Shown here: positions 12,877-21,626 of the stretch, piece by piece
Numbering within the stretch: position 1 is the stretch's first letter
Layout of the letters: each line of letters begins with the position of its first letter
Virus record (IMG/VR): IMGVR_UViG_3300036828_000655
Location: 1-28,174 of that record
Length of the DNA stretch: 28,174 bases
Origin: a virus
Direction: 5' to 3' (one strand)
The notes under the pieces: model-generated
What the model was told of the DNA's origin: nothing
Seen by the model: only the letters and a program-made list of their open reading frames with translations
The model's database searches: none
Program-made: the position numbers and the translations under genes

Positions 12877-12930
12877 ACCGGAGTCGTCAGGTTTTTCCTC
12901 GCTAGAACTTGACGGCTCCGGTTCATTTTT
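12877..12930 (+). terminator. Strong terminator-like hairpin after tail tube gene
   Basis: Arms 12877-12893 (ACCGGAGTCGTCAGGTT) and 12906-12922 (AACTTGACGGCTCCGGT) form a 17-base-pair RNA stem with two G-U pairs and a 12-base loop, followed by TTCATTTTT. This is the form of a rho-independent terminator. It would end most transcripts after the abundant head and tail tube messages and let a fraction read through to the less abundant tail proteins. The next gene's ATG begins immediately after the T run. Confidence 0.6.
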
Positions 12931-13473
12931 ATGCCCGAAATCGATTTTGATATACGTGAGTATCCCGGCGACACTGAGTTACGCCTTCAAGCTGTGCGTA
13001 CTGAGTTCCCGAGAGAAGCGGCTGAAATTGTAGGTGAGGCTGCCCGTCGCGGTGCAGAGAAAGCGCGTGAGATCGCCCCTCGCTCCAATCTTTTTCGGAA
13101 TGAAGGGCATCGTATTTCTGATTCGATTCTCTACGAGCTTCCCAAGTATCTACCGGGTGGCTTTGGCGGTGGTGGAGATTATGAAGCACGCTTTTTCGCT
13201 TCGGATGAGATCGCCCCTCATCTTGAATATGTCCTCGAAGGGACACCGAAAGGAGATCCGGGCGAAGGGAAGATTTTCCCTAAAGCTAGGGGAAATTTGA
13301 AGGGCACTAAGGGCAATTTGGGTGTGTTAGCACTTCAAAAGGAGGGTGAGAAGGTTAGTTTCGTTCGCTGGGTTCGCGGTCAGCATCCACAGTCAGGATG
13401 GTGGGAAGTTGCTACCGGCGTGGCCGAGCGTTATATCGAAGAACGAATCAACGACATTCTGCATGGGTCGTAA
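12931..13473 (+). CDS. HK97 gp10-like tail protein, 180 aa
   Basis: The central part resembles HK97 gp10 family head-tail/tail completion proteins: AARRGAEKAREIAPRSNLFR, ISDSILYEL, then APHLEYVLEGTP and a C-terminal HPQSGWWEVATGVAERYIEE. These proteins usually help join or complete the tail. The family is normally encoded before the tail tube gene, so finding it after it is unusual. The ATG has no Shine-Dalgarno sequence and sits directly behind the terminator-like T run. No better in-frame start with a binding site was seen, so translation may be weak or use an unusual mechanism. Confidence 0.6.
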   Translation: MPEIDFDIREYPGDTELRLQAVRTEFPREAAEIVGEAARRGAEKAREIAPRSNLFRNEGHRISDSILYELPKYLPGGFGGGGDYEARFFASDEIAPHLEYVLEGTPKGDPGEGKIFPKARGNLKGTKGNLGVLALQKEGEKVSFVRWVRGQHPQSGWWEVATGVAERYIEERINDILHGS

Positions 13474-13486
13474 ATAGCGAGGAAAA

Positions 13487-14167
13487 ATGTCAGAGATCGA
13501 AATCCCGATCGATGAAGTTGGTACTGATCAGCAGGGCGAGCAGGAAAATGTGTTCGTGTCGCGAGCGCAGCCGCATGGTGATGAACAGCAAGAGCCGATG
13601 AGCAAGGAAGAGGCAGAGCGCAAGGCGGCTCAGGATGACCTTGAATTGCTCGCTCCAAAAATCAAACCGCGCGAGTGGACATTTGGACCGGAAGCTCAAA
13701 AGCGCACTTATGTCCAATATGAGCTTTCTGTAACCGGCTCAGCGCAGTGGTTCGGATTGGTCGGTGAGGTTTTGGAAGACGCGCTCAGTGGAGACAATGC
13801 ATTGTCTCTCAATTCGTTGCTGGCTGTTCCCGAACGTCAGGCGGGACAATTTCAGATTCAAGATTTCCGTGACGCTGATATGTTCGTTCACGCTCTCGGA
13901 ATGCTTCTTACACACGCTCCGGAGTTTTTGGAAAAGTCTGTATGCATTTGGCTCAACGTGCCTGATTACGAATGGGAATTGGTAGCGGCGTTGATGAAGC
14001 TATCGCCCGCTCAAGGTGGAATGTCTCACGATATGTTCGAAGGAATTCTTGAGACGTTCATCGATCAGAATTATCCCGAGATCGATCGTTTTTTTCGCGT
14101 TCGGTATCCGCGTCTACGCGCTCGTTGGCAGGCGCGAGCGAAAGAAGCCGCGCAGTCCCGCTCCTAG
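13487..14167 (+). CDS. Tail assembly chaperone, upstream (G-like) protein
   Basis: 226 residues with a GAGGAA site upstream. The N-terminal 55 residues are acidic and disordered. The core, from about residue 60, is predicted mixed alpha/beta then helical (YVQYELSVTGSAQWFGLVGE, MFVHALGMLLTHAPEFLEKS, PDYEWELVAALMKLSP). It occupies the classical G position between tail proteins and tape measure. Near its end codons 202-203 are both TTT in a run of seven T (14089-14095), where some ribosomes should slip back one base into the downstream frame. The unslipped product ends in an Arg-rich tail. Chaperones of this type coat the tape measure during tail assembly and are not kept in the virion. Confidence 0.75.
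   Translation: MSEIEIPIDEVGTDQQGEQENVFVSRAQPHGDEQQEPMSKEEAERKAAQDDLELLAPKIKPREWTFGPEAQKRTYVQYELSVTGSAQWFGLVGEVLEDALSGDNALSLNSLLAVPERQAGQFQIQDFRDADMFVHALGMLLTHAPEFLEKSVCIWLNVPDYEWELVAALMKLSPAQGGMSHDMFEGILETFIDQNYPEIDRFFRVRYPRLRARWQARAKEAAQSRS
14089..14095 (+). promoter_or_regulatory. Slippery heptamer for -1 frameshift
   Basis: T TTT TTT in the frame of the upstream chaperone gene is a canonical X-XXY-YYZ slippery site. A -1 slip continues as FFSRSVSASTRSLAGASERS without a stop into the downstream frame. Short inverted repeats follow: CGG/CCG six bases downstream, CGCG/CGCG around a four-base loop at 14109-14120, and CGCTCG/CGAGCG at 14119-14140. No single strong stimulatory structure stands out. 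Confidence 0.75.
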
Positions 14168-14601
14168 AAGCTCTCGAAGACTATTCCGCTCATCATCCAG
14201 AGTCCATCGGAGAATTATCTACATGGGCCTCACGACGCTTTCGGCGCTTTTACGAATTACATCTAAAGCGTCTGACCATCTCCGCGCTCGAAGATCAGAA
14301 AAATCGTATGGTCGCGGCTACCTGGGGCACTCAAGGAATGGTTGAAGGCAAGGACGTAAATAAGATGATCAATGGCATCAACGCTGATTTTGAAGAAACG
14401 CTTGAGGCAGTGAATTCAGCATTTTCAAATAGAGTGGTGCCCGAGGAAGAAAAGCTCGACAAGAGCAATCCCTTCTTTGCCGCTGCTGATCGCGGGCTTG
14501 CAAAAGTCGATGCACGAATCAGAAAACTAAAGGGCGAACCCGAACCCGAAGAAACTGAAGAAGAAAAGATTGACTACATGGAGGGTCTTGATCAAGGGTA
14601 A
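14095..14601 (+). CDS. Tail assembly chaperone, downstream (T-like) part by -1 frameshift
   Basis: 168 residues read after slipping at the T run, giving a fusion of 371 residues in all. The segment is largely helical and charged (LLEALEDYSAHHPESIG, RRFRRFYELHLKRLTISALE, INADFEETLEAVNSAFSN) and ends in an acidic tail (EPEPEETEEEKIDYMEGLDQ). A TTG at 14125 could in principle start it alone, but no ribosome binding site precedes it, while the frame is open back through the slippery heptamer. The G/GT arrangement is well established for lambda and many siphoviruses. It ends five bases before the tape measure gene. Confidence 0.7.
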   Translation, partial: SRSVSASTRSLAGASERSRAVPLLEALEDYSAHHPESIGELSTWASRRFRRFYELHLKRLTISALEDQKNRMVAATWGTQGMVEGKDVNKMINGINADFEETLEAVNSAFSNRVVPEEEKLDKSNPFFAAADRGLAKVDARIRKLKGEPEPEETEEEKIDYMEGLDQG

Positions 14602-14605
14602 TTAG

Positions 14606-17600
14606 ATGGCTGATCGCACGTACATAGTCGAAGTTCTTCTCAACGCGAAGGATAATATGGGTCGTGCCTTCGCTGAGGCGACTGCCGAGATGAAGGCTTT
14701 CGATGGGCTACTCGATGAGCAAAAAGCAAAAACTAAAGCGGCAAAAGAAACTCAGAAAGATTATGCCGATGAATTGGAGAGCGGCACTACATCGTTACGA
14801 CGGCATAAAGAAGCGCTAGCGGCTCTCGGACTTCAATATAAAACTCAAAAGAAAAGCACTGATGATGGTACAAAAAGTGTCAAAGATGCTAATGCCGCTA
14901 ATAATCGTGCAGTTGACGCTCATGTAAGACTCGAATCTGCGGTAAGACGCCTAACACAAGTACAAAACCAAGGGAAAGCTAGTAAAGCACAATATGCACA
15001 AGCTACGAGAAGTGTCAGAAATGCCGAGACAGAATTACAGCGAGCACTTGTAAAAGCAACTGATATAAGTCGTCAAGCGGCAGTCGCAAGAGCACATCAG
15101 ATACGAGAGGAAATTGAGTATCAAGAAAGACTGAAAATAACAGGTCAATCAGAAGCCGCTCGAATTGCTCAAATTGATAAGATAATTTCTGGCACTCAGC
15201 GTTATGCCGATGTTCTTGCTAAAACAACTTCGAGTCAGACGGATGAAGCCAGGGCTGTACGTGCGCTGACCGCCGCCCACGATGAATTAGTCACCAGAGG
15301 ATTGCTCCCTGCCGAGGAAGCCTCAAAACGTATCGGTGCGGTTCGGCTGCAATCTCTTCGTGATTATGGTTTTGAAAATCAAGCAGCGCGTGATGCAGCA
15401 AGGGCACATCATCTTGAAGTTGATGCGCTACGACAGGTTGAGAAATATGAACGCGATGTATCGAGCGCCAAGCGTGCCGGTCGTGATCTCGGAACTATTG
15501 TCAAACCAGCGGAAGCGACGTATCAACTTGCAGACCGCGCGAGGATGGGCACTGCGGATGCGGGTACTCAAGGGATTACGAGCTTCGGTGATGCGCTTAC
15601 TCATTTACAGCAGAATTTGGCGAGCGCAGACTCATCGACTACCGGATTTATCGGTCATCTCAAGTCCTCATTTGGATTTGCTCTCGTTGGTCTAATTCAG
15701 CCGCTCTCTGTGCTGATCGTGGGCCTCGTGGGGGCTTTTGGAGCGTTAGCCAGCGCTGCGGTGGCAGCGGGCGGTGCAATCGCCGGAGGATTTGTCGCAG
15801 CCATTGCTCAGGGAATTCCGGTCTTGGGGCTTTTCGCTATTGCGATGCAGCGGTTGCAGGGCGTGATGGGATATGTCCAAGCGATTTTGCAAAAACAGCA
15901 AGCGGCTTGGATTGCTCAATACGAAACGCAAAAGCAGACACAGCTAGGAATAAATCAAGTTGTCATCGCAGAGCACAGCCTCTCCGATGCTTTATTCTCG
16001 CAACAGTCGGCCATCATAAATGTTGGCGTAGCTCAGCACGGTTATCAGGATTCGCTCTACAGTTTGAAAAATGCACAGTTTGCTGAGCATGCTGCCGAAT
16101 TCAGCCTTTTGCAAACGCGCCAGCAAGCCACTCGTCAGCTACAGGATCTCGTATTTGCTGAGGTACAAGCTCGACTCGCGGCAGAAGCATCGACACTCGC
16201 AGTCGTACATTCTCGACTAGCTTTGCAGCAGGCCGTTGCCGAAGGTGGCGACGTTGCAACAGCGCAATTGAATTTGGCGCAAGCTAATGCTACTCATCGT
16301 CAATCACTCACGGAGCGTCAGCGTGCGGCTCAGGATGCTGCACAAGGCTCAATTGCTCGCCGTGGCATAGCTCTGCAAATTCAAGAGGCAGCTAATGCAG
16401 TTGCCAATTCACGTCACGCTGTCACCGATGCTGAATTTGCAGTTAGGTCCGCAGCACGCGGAGTAATCGAAGCTCGTCGTGCTGTCATAGATGCACAATT
16501 CCAAGTGAATCAAGCGCGAGCCGCTGTCATTCAAGCTCAATTGGCAGCACGCGGTTACAACTTGGGCACCGAGGCTCAATTGGCTTATCTGCGAGCCACG
16601 ATGTCGAAGACTGAATTTGCGCTCACACGCAATATTCTGAATATCCTTGGACTGTTCCGAAGCATTCCTGGTCATGTCAGTGCGTTCCGTGGAATCACTG
16701 ATGCGATTCTCAGACCATTTGTAACTCTGACCGATCATATTCTCAAAGTCCTTCAAGACCCGAGAATATTCCATGCGCTGACTACTCTGGCTGATGCGAT
16801 GAGTCGTGGCATGGGCACGATCATCAGAGCGATTTTCAATCCGCGCTCGATCAATGCATTTGTATCGATTATCAGCGCTGCTGCAAAGAATATTGGTCCG
16901 CTCGCGAAGATCGCAGCCGATCTATTCAAGGTCATCCAAGCAGTCGTTATTGCTGTTCAACCATACTTGGCTGTATTCTTGAAGTCACTGGCCGGTGCAG
17001 CGGGACAATTTGCGAAGTGGGCGCAGAATACCAAGGGCCAGAAGTGGCTCAAGGAATTCTTCGATGAGGGTTTCAAGTCACTGACAGCATTTATGAAGCT
17101 TGGGCTTGCGATCATCAAGTTGATTCTCGCAATTGTCACTTCCGGCGGCGGCGCGAAAGCCGGAATCGGCCTGATCAATACGTTTGCTGGTAATATCAAC
17201 AAGCTCACCGATGAGATAAATAACAAACATAGTAAAGCTTGGCGGGATCTACAACTTCTATGGAAGACCGCTCCAATTGCACTTCATGCTCTCGGCACTA
17301 TTCTTGGCGCGGTTGTCAATGGGCTTTTGGATCTCGCACGTTCGAAGCAGGGACAACAGGCGCTCAAGGATCTCGCTGATATTACGGCGAAGGTCGTTGT
17401 TCCGGGTTTTGTCAAGTTTGTCGAAATAATCGGAAAAGTCGTTGGCTCAATTCTGCAATATCTCGATAAGCATCCGAAGCTTCAAAAAGCTTTGATCGAG
17501 CTTGTCGGCGCTCTGTTGGCGTTTTCATTTGCATCGAAGGCGCTTGGCCTCATATTTGGTCCGATTTCAGCTTTGATTGGCGTCGTGAACAAATTGCGCG

Positions 17601-20600
17601 GGGCGTTCAAGTTTGTCAAGGATCTCAAAATTGGCGAGATGTTTAGTGGTATTGCTGCGAACGTCAAGAGAGCGGCTGGCGAGATTCCGAAATTTGCCAA
17701 GGGACTTGCAAGCGTCACAATAACTCCTGCCAGAAGAGCTTTACAGCACGTTCCTCTCGTTGGAAGGCTTCCAGGCATCAGAGCAGCGGGTGGCGCAGGC
17801 GCAGCCGCAGGAGAGGGAGCAGCAGGCGCAGCGGGAGCAGCAGGTGCAGGACAATTAGCGATCCCCGGACTTGAAGCTGGTGCAGCAACGGGCGCTGAGG
17901 CAGGGGGTATTGGAATTGCAGGAGTTGCAGGAGTCGCTACAGGAGTTCTTGCAATTGTTGCTGCCATTGTTTTGCTAGCGAAGTGGACCGGCACGCTGGG
18001 CAAACTCATATCTGCGGTCGAATCTCCATTTATCTCGCTATTCAATACCGTCAAGGGACCGATTTCGGATCTCGTCAAGCAATTCAGCTACATGGTCAGC
18101 GGCATCGGTAATGTTGTCAGTGCCGTTGTTGATGCCAAGGGTCCGATAGGTATTTTCAAAACTATCTTGGGCGATACCTTTACGACGGTATTCAATATCG
18201 CCAAAGATATTTTGAGTGGAATCGGAAGGGTCTTGGGAGATATTATCAATGTTCCCATAAAGATGATCTCAGGACTGTTCGAGATCATCGGCGGAATTTT
18301 GCATGGCAATATTGGGAAAGTCTGGGATGGAGCAAAGAAGGTATTTGGGGCCATTCCGGCAGCCATGTTCGATATCCTCAAAACTTTGGGCACGACGCTA
18401 TTGAGCATTCTCAGAGATGCTTTCAATGGAATTCTCAGGCTTGGTGGATATCTCCTGAACCTTGGTGGTCAGCTTATTGGTAAGCTGGTAGATGGAATTA
18501 CAAAACTGCCGGGGATTTTGTTGCATTTGGGCGATTGGCTCTGGAAGCAGATCAAAAGTAATATCGAAAAGCTCCCAGGCTTCTTGGTGCAGCTTGGCAA
18601 GGACATGATCAATGGCATCGTCAGTGGCATCAAGAAAGTCCCAAATCTGATCATAAATGCAATTGAGAGCATTCTTCCCGGCTGGGCAAAAGACGCTCTC
18701 AACTTAGTGTTTGGTGGCGGAAGCACCTCGCATATTCCAAGGCCGCGCACTCCTACGGGAGTCGCGATTCATCCTGGTCGTCAGCATGGCGGTCCAATTT
18801 CGGGATATGGTGGTGGTGATGTCATTTCGACACGACTCGAACCAGGCGAGCACGTTCTCACCAAAGAAGAGGTTCGGTCGGCTGGTGGACACGGCCCGAT
18901 TTTCGCAATGCGTCGAGCACTTGGCGGAGGCGGTCAAGGTGGACCGCATGGATATCAGGCTGGTGGCGTTCCTTATGCCGGAGCATTATTGCCAAGTATC
19001 GGTCCTGGTGGTCTGATCAATGTATCACCGGGTCTAGTTGAATCTTCATCGTTCTTGAGTCGTGCAATTGCGATTGCCAATAGAGCGCAAGGCATTTTCC
19101 TAAGAAGACTTCAAGATAACTCGATCTCGATGTCTAAGGCCATCAACATATTCACAAACAATATTGGCGAAATTGGCACGCTGATTGATATTGCGACGAC
19201 AGCGATTCAGAATGCTGCGGATCGGGCGACTGATGCGGCACGTCTGTTGTCTTTGGGATTCAGGATGGTCGGCACACGGCTCATTCAAATCGGAGCCACG
19301 AGCGCACTAACTCAAGCGCAAGCCTTCGTCAAGGCGAATGATGCGAATATTGCTAGCTTGCGTGGCCTCCTACGCACAGAGAACACTTCGCTAAACAGCA
19401 TCAATGCACAAATTCGCGCACTTGGCAAGCCACGCACTTCTGAACAGAAAAAGCTCTATGCACAGCTAGTCGGCGCACGGCAGACGCTTCTCACTAAAAT
19501 TCAATCGACGGACGACTCACTCGTCAGCGCGCTTCAAAATCAATACACGGATGCGATCAACGCGCTTGATGTTGCGGCACAGCGTCAATTGACTCATCTC
19601 GATATTCGAGATCGTCTTGCCGCCGTCGTTGCCGGTCTTGGAGCGCCACAACAGGCAGCCGCTTTGCAAATTCAGACATCGCAACAGCGCACGCAAGCGT
19701 TGCAGGGTCAGATCGGTGGCTATCAGCAGCTTCTAAGAGACGCAACGGTGAGTCACAACACCGAAGCGATGCACACGCTACAGGATAAAATCGCCGATTT
19801 GCAAGCGCAGGTTGCCGAATCTGTATTGGCAACGCAACAATTGATTACTTCACAGCGAGCATTGCAAATCACCATGCTTCAAACGCGCGCTTCTGCGACT
19901 GCGGGTGCTCAACAGGGCGCGGCTGGTCTTTTGACAACGATTGGACAAATCACGGGTGCTCCAAATCTGCCGCTGATGATCAAGCAAGTTCGCGACGCGC
20001 TGACCGATTTGGCTAGTCAAGCGGCTGCCATTGTGAAAAATGTGCAAGGCGCGATTTCTGATCAATCGCTTGGTGCTTTCCAGGGTGCGGCGGCTCCCCT
20101 TCTGCAACAGCTTATGGCAGCCTTCCAAGCAGGCCCACAACAGTTTGCGACTGTGCTTGCGCAATTGGCCCCGCAAATCGGAGCGCTCGAAGCGAGAATG
20201 CCGGATGACATCAAGGGTATTTTTGATGGTCTGATTCAGTCGATGACTGGAAATACGCAAGCCACACTCGACAATACGCTTCAATTGCGTCAGCTACAGG
20301 CTACGACGATGACTCAGGATTTCGCTTCGTCGGCTTGGTCGATGTTCCGCTCTGCGATTTTTACCGGCATCGGCACTCTCCTGCCGCAATATGCGATGAG
20401 TGTGCCATCAGCGCAAGTCGGTGCTCATATTCAGCAAAGCGGTTTGCTTTATGGTCACACCGGCGAGCACATTGTTCCGGCGAAGCTAGCGAGTCCATAT
20501 TCGGTCGGGCCGGTCAAGACGATTCAGAGTCATTTGCATATTACAAGTCCGACCGAGGTTGCCGATCCGGTTCATCTTGGTAATACGATCGCGTTCCGGC

Positions 20601-20626
20601 TGAACCACGATCCCAATGCGAGATAG
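14606..20626 (+). CDS. Tape measure protein, 2006 aa
   Basis: By far the longest gene. The N-terminus (MADRTYIVEVLLNAKDNMGR) and about 330 following residues are Lys/Ala/Glu-rich coiled coil. Hydrophobic stretches lie at about residues 351-418 (VLIVGLVGAFGALASAAV), 965-995 and 1107-1128 (LAIVAAIVLLAKW), the first and last within or next to Ala/Gly-rich sequence. A Gly-rich segment with LEPGEHVLTKEE is near residue 1414, and a similar GHTGEHIVPAKL is near 1953. Such proteins set tail length and help DNA enter the cell. By the lambda ratio of about 0.15 nm per residue, the tail would be around 300 nm long. No lytic transglycosylase or peptidase motif was recognised. Confidence 0.9.
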   Translation: MADRTYIVEVLLNAKDNMGRAFAEATAEMKAFDGLLDEQKAKTKAAKETQKDYADELESGTTSLRRHKEALAALGLQYKTQKKSTDDGTKSVKDANAANNRAVDAHVRLESAVRRLTQVQNQGKASKAQYAQATRSVRNAETELQRALVKATDISRQAAVARAHQIREEIEYQERLKITGQSEAARIAQIDKIISGTQRYADVLAKTTSSQTDEARAVRALTAAHDELVTRGLLPAEEASKRIGAVRLQSLRDYGFENQAARDAARAHHLEVDALRQVEKYERDVSSAKRAGRDLGTIVKPAEATYQLADRARMGTADAGTQGITSFGDALTHLQQNLASADSSTTGFIGHLKSSFGFALVGLIQPLSVLIVGLVGAFGALASAAVAAGGAIAGGFVAAIAQGIPVLGLFAIAMQRLQGVMGYVQAILQKQQAAWIAQYETQKQTQLGINQVVIAEHSLSDALFSQQSAIINVGVAQHGYQDSLYSLKNAQFAEHAAEFSLLQTRQQATRQLQDLVFAEVQARLAAEASTLAVVHSRLALQQAVAEGGDVATAQLNLAQANATHRQSLTERQRAAQDAAQGSIARRGIALQIQEAANAVANSRHAVTDAEFAVRSAARGVIEARRAVIDAQFQVNQARAAVIQAQLAARGYNLGTEAQLAYLRATMSKTEFALTRNILNILGLFRSIPGHVSAFRGITDAILRPFVTLTDHILKVLQDPRIFHALTTLADAMSRGMGTIIRAIFNPRSINAFVSIISAAAKNIGPLAKIAADLFKVIQAVVIAVQPYLAVFLKSLAGAAGQFAKWAQNTKGQKWLKEFFDEGFKSLTAFMKLGLAIIKLILAIVTSGGGAKAGIGLINTFAGNINKLTDEINNKHSKAWRDLQLLWKTAPIALHALGTILGAVVNGLLDLARSKQGQQALKDLADITAKVVVPGFVKFVEIIGKVVGSILQYLDKHPKLQKALIELVGALLAFSFASKALGLIFGPISALIGVVNKLRGAFKFVKDLKIGEMFSGIAANVKRAAGEIPKFAKGLASVTITPARRALQHVPLVGRLPGIRAAGGAGAAAGEGAAGAAGAAGAGQLAIPGLEAGAATGAEAGGIGIAGVAGVATGVLAIVAAIVLLAKWTGTLGKLISAVESPFISLFNTVKGPISDLVKQFSYMVSGIGNVVSAVVDAKGPIGIFKTILGDTFTTVFNIAKDILSGIGRVLGDIINVPIKMISGLFEIIGGILHGNIGKVWDGAKKVFGAIPAAMFDILKTLGTTLLSILRDAFNGILRLGGYLLNLGGQLIGKLVDGITKLPGILLHLGDWLWKQIKSNIEKLPGFLVQLGKDMINGIVSGIKKVPNLIINAIESILPGWAKDALNLVFGGGSTSHIPRPRTPTGVAIHPGRQHGGPISGYGGGDVISTRLEPGEHVLTKEEVRSAGGHGPIFAMRRALGGGGQGGPHGYQAGGVPYAGALLPSIGPGGLINVSPGLVESSSFLSRAIAIANRAQGIFLRRLQDNSISMSKAINIFTNNIGEIGTLIDIATTAIQNAADRATDAARLLSLGFRMVGTRLIQIGATSALTQAQAFVKANDANIASLRGLLRTENTSLNSINAQIRALGKPRTSEQKKLYAQLVGARQTLLTKIQSTDDSLVSALQNQYTDAINALDVAAQRQLTHLDIRDRLAAVVAGLGAPQQAAALQIQTSQQRTQALQGQIGGYQQLLRDATVSHNTEAMHTLQDKIADLQAQVAESVLATQQLITSQRALQITMLQTRASATAGAQQGAAGLLTTIGQITGAPNLPLMIKQVRDALTDLASQAAAIVKNVQGAISDQSLGAFQGAAAPLLQQLMAAFQAGPQQFATVLAQLAPQIGALEARMPDDIKGIFDGLIQSMTGNTQATLDNTLQLRQLQATTMTQDFASSAWSMFRSAIFTGIGTLLPQYAMSVPSAQVGAHIQQSGLLYGHTGEHIVPAKLASPYSVGPVKTIQSHLHITSPTEVADPVHLGNTIAFRLNHDPNAR

Positions 20627-20635
20627 GAGAATTTG

Positions 20636-21625
20636 ATGGCGAGGGCGAATTATTCTGAAACGATCACGGTGCCTTCTGGTCCGGGTGGATCGATGGTGCC
20701 CTTGGCAGCAGTTAGCGCCACGCCATTTACGATCAATCCTGATGGCTCCGAAGGTGCTGAGGCGGCGGCATATGCTGGGCGCACGGGCGCTACAGCGGCT
20801 TCCACGCTTGTCACAAATGGCGCTGGCTATGTGAGCTATTGGCTCGATGACGGCGATTACAACATTCATATCGCTGACACCGAAAGCTCACCCCGAATTG
20901 CTGCATATGTTCGAGGCTTCTGTGCTGCCGTGCTCACAGCCGATGCATTGATGACCGCTGCGGAGGGTGTCATTGTATTTGTGGGTGACTACAAATACTC
21001 TCATCAAGATAGCGATCATGGGTTGAAGACCGATGGCACTTATCATTGGCTTTTGGTTGCGAGCGCTGGTGATGGTGGAGGGCGACTCGTTTCGCAATCA
21101 AATTATCCGAACCTTTGGACTAAAGTTGGCGCTCCACCGATCGATGGCAGTGGAAATTTCCGACTGCCGAATCTTTCTGGACGCACTTTTGTCGCGACTG
21201 GCGATGCTAGTCCTCTCTCGGCGCGGACACGGATGCAGTTATTCGGTGAGGAAAATCATGTGCTCGTCACTGCGGAATTGGCGGCACACGCTCATCCGAT
21301 TGAAGCTGCTCCTACTGGCGTCTCAGTAAATGGTGGTTCCCCGCTGTTCGCTGGTCAACAGGGAGCCGTTACAGCACATGCGCTGGATGGTCACTCGATT
21401 GCCAGCGGACAGGCATCACCTGATACCGGAACGATTCAGAATTGGGTGCCCCGCATCGTGCCATCGAGTACAGCGCCCGATATCGATTGGGGTGGTCACG
21501 ATTTGAATCACGGTCATGGCGTTACCGATCCGACTCACGGCCACACGGCTGATAATACCGGAAGTGACATCGGCCATAACACAATACAGCCATCCGTTGG
21601 CATGAACCTCTTCGTCAAGACCTGA
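20636..21625 (+). CDS. Tail fibre protein with phage collar domain, 329 aa
   Basis: The ATG at 20636 follows GGAGA; an in-frame TTG three bases earlier is less likely. The N-terminal 110 residues are a beta-rich domain (WLDDGDYNIHIADTESSP). From about residue 170 the sequence fits the tail collar / microcystin-dependent protein family: NFRLPNLSGRTFVATGD, HVLTAELAAHAHPI fitting its ALT..ELPAH pattern, and the end HNTIQPSVGMNLFVKT. His-x-His pairs (AHAHP, NHGHG, HGHTA) resemble the metal-binding histidines of T4 gp12. It probably binds the host surface. Its place between tape measure and Dit is unusual for a fibre gene. Confidence 0.75.
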   Translation: MARANYSETITVPSGPGGSMVPLAAVSATPFTINPDGSEGAEAAAYAGRTGATAASTLVTNGAGYVSYWLDDGDYNIHIADTESSPRIAAYVRGFCAAVLTADALMTAAEGVIVFVGDYKYSHQDSDHGLKTDGTYHWLLVASAGDGGGRLVSQSNYPNLWTKVGAPPIDGSGNFRLPNLSGRTFVATGDASPLSARTRMQLFGEENHVLVTAELAAHAHPIEAAPTGVSVNGGSPLFAGQQGAVTAHALDGHSIASGQASPDTGTIQNWVPRIVPSSTAPDIDWGGHDLNHGHGVTDPTHGHTADNTGSDIGHNTIQPSVGMNLFVKT

Positions 21626-21626
21626 T

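Larger units (their letters stand above)
12783..12930. other. 148-base gap after the tail tube gene
   Basis: The longest gap in the window, in a cassette where genes otherwise touch. It holds two groups of inverted repeats built around CCGGAG/CTCCGG, at 12807-12840 and 12877-12922. No ORF or ribosome binding site was recognised in it. Confidence 0.75.

Noticed and set aside
14016-14345. Third-frame ORF across the chaperone genes
   Set aside because: It is in the +1 frame, not the -1 frame reached from the slippery site. It is Arg/Ser-rich, and no initiation site supports it.
17797-17850. Low-complexity GCAGGCGCA-type repeats
   Set aside because: They encode the Ala/Gly-rich hydrophobic segment of the tape measure protein. 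No regular unit or spacing suggests a CRISPR or iteron array.
17482-18078. Reverse-strand ORF of 198 codons rich in Ala and Pro
   Set aside because: It is the complement of the Ala/Gly-rich part of the tape measure gene, which explains both its composition and its length.
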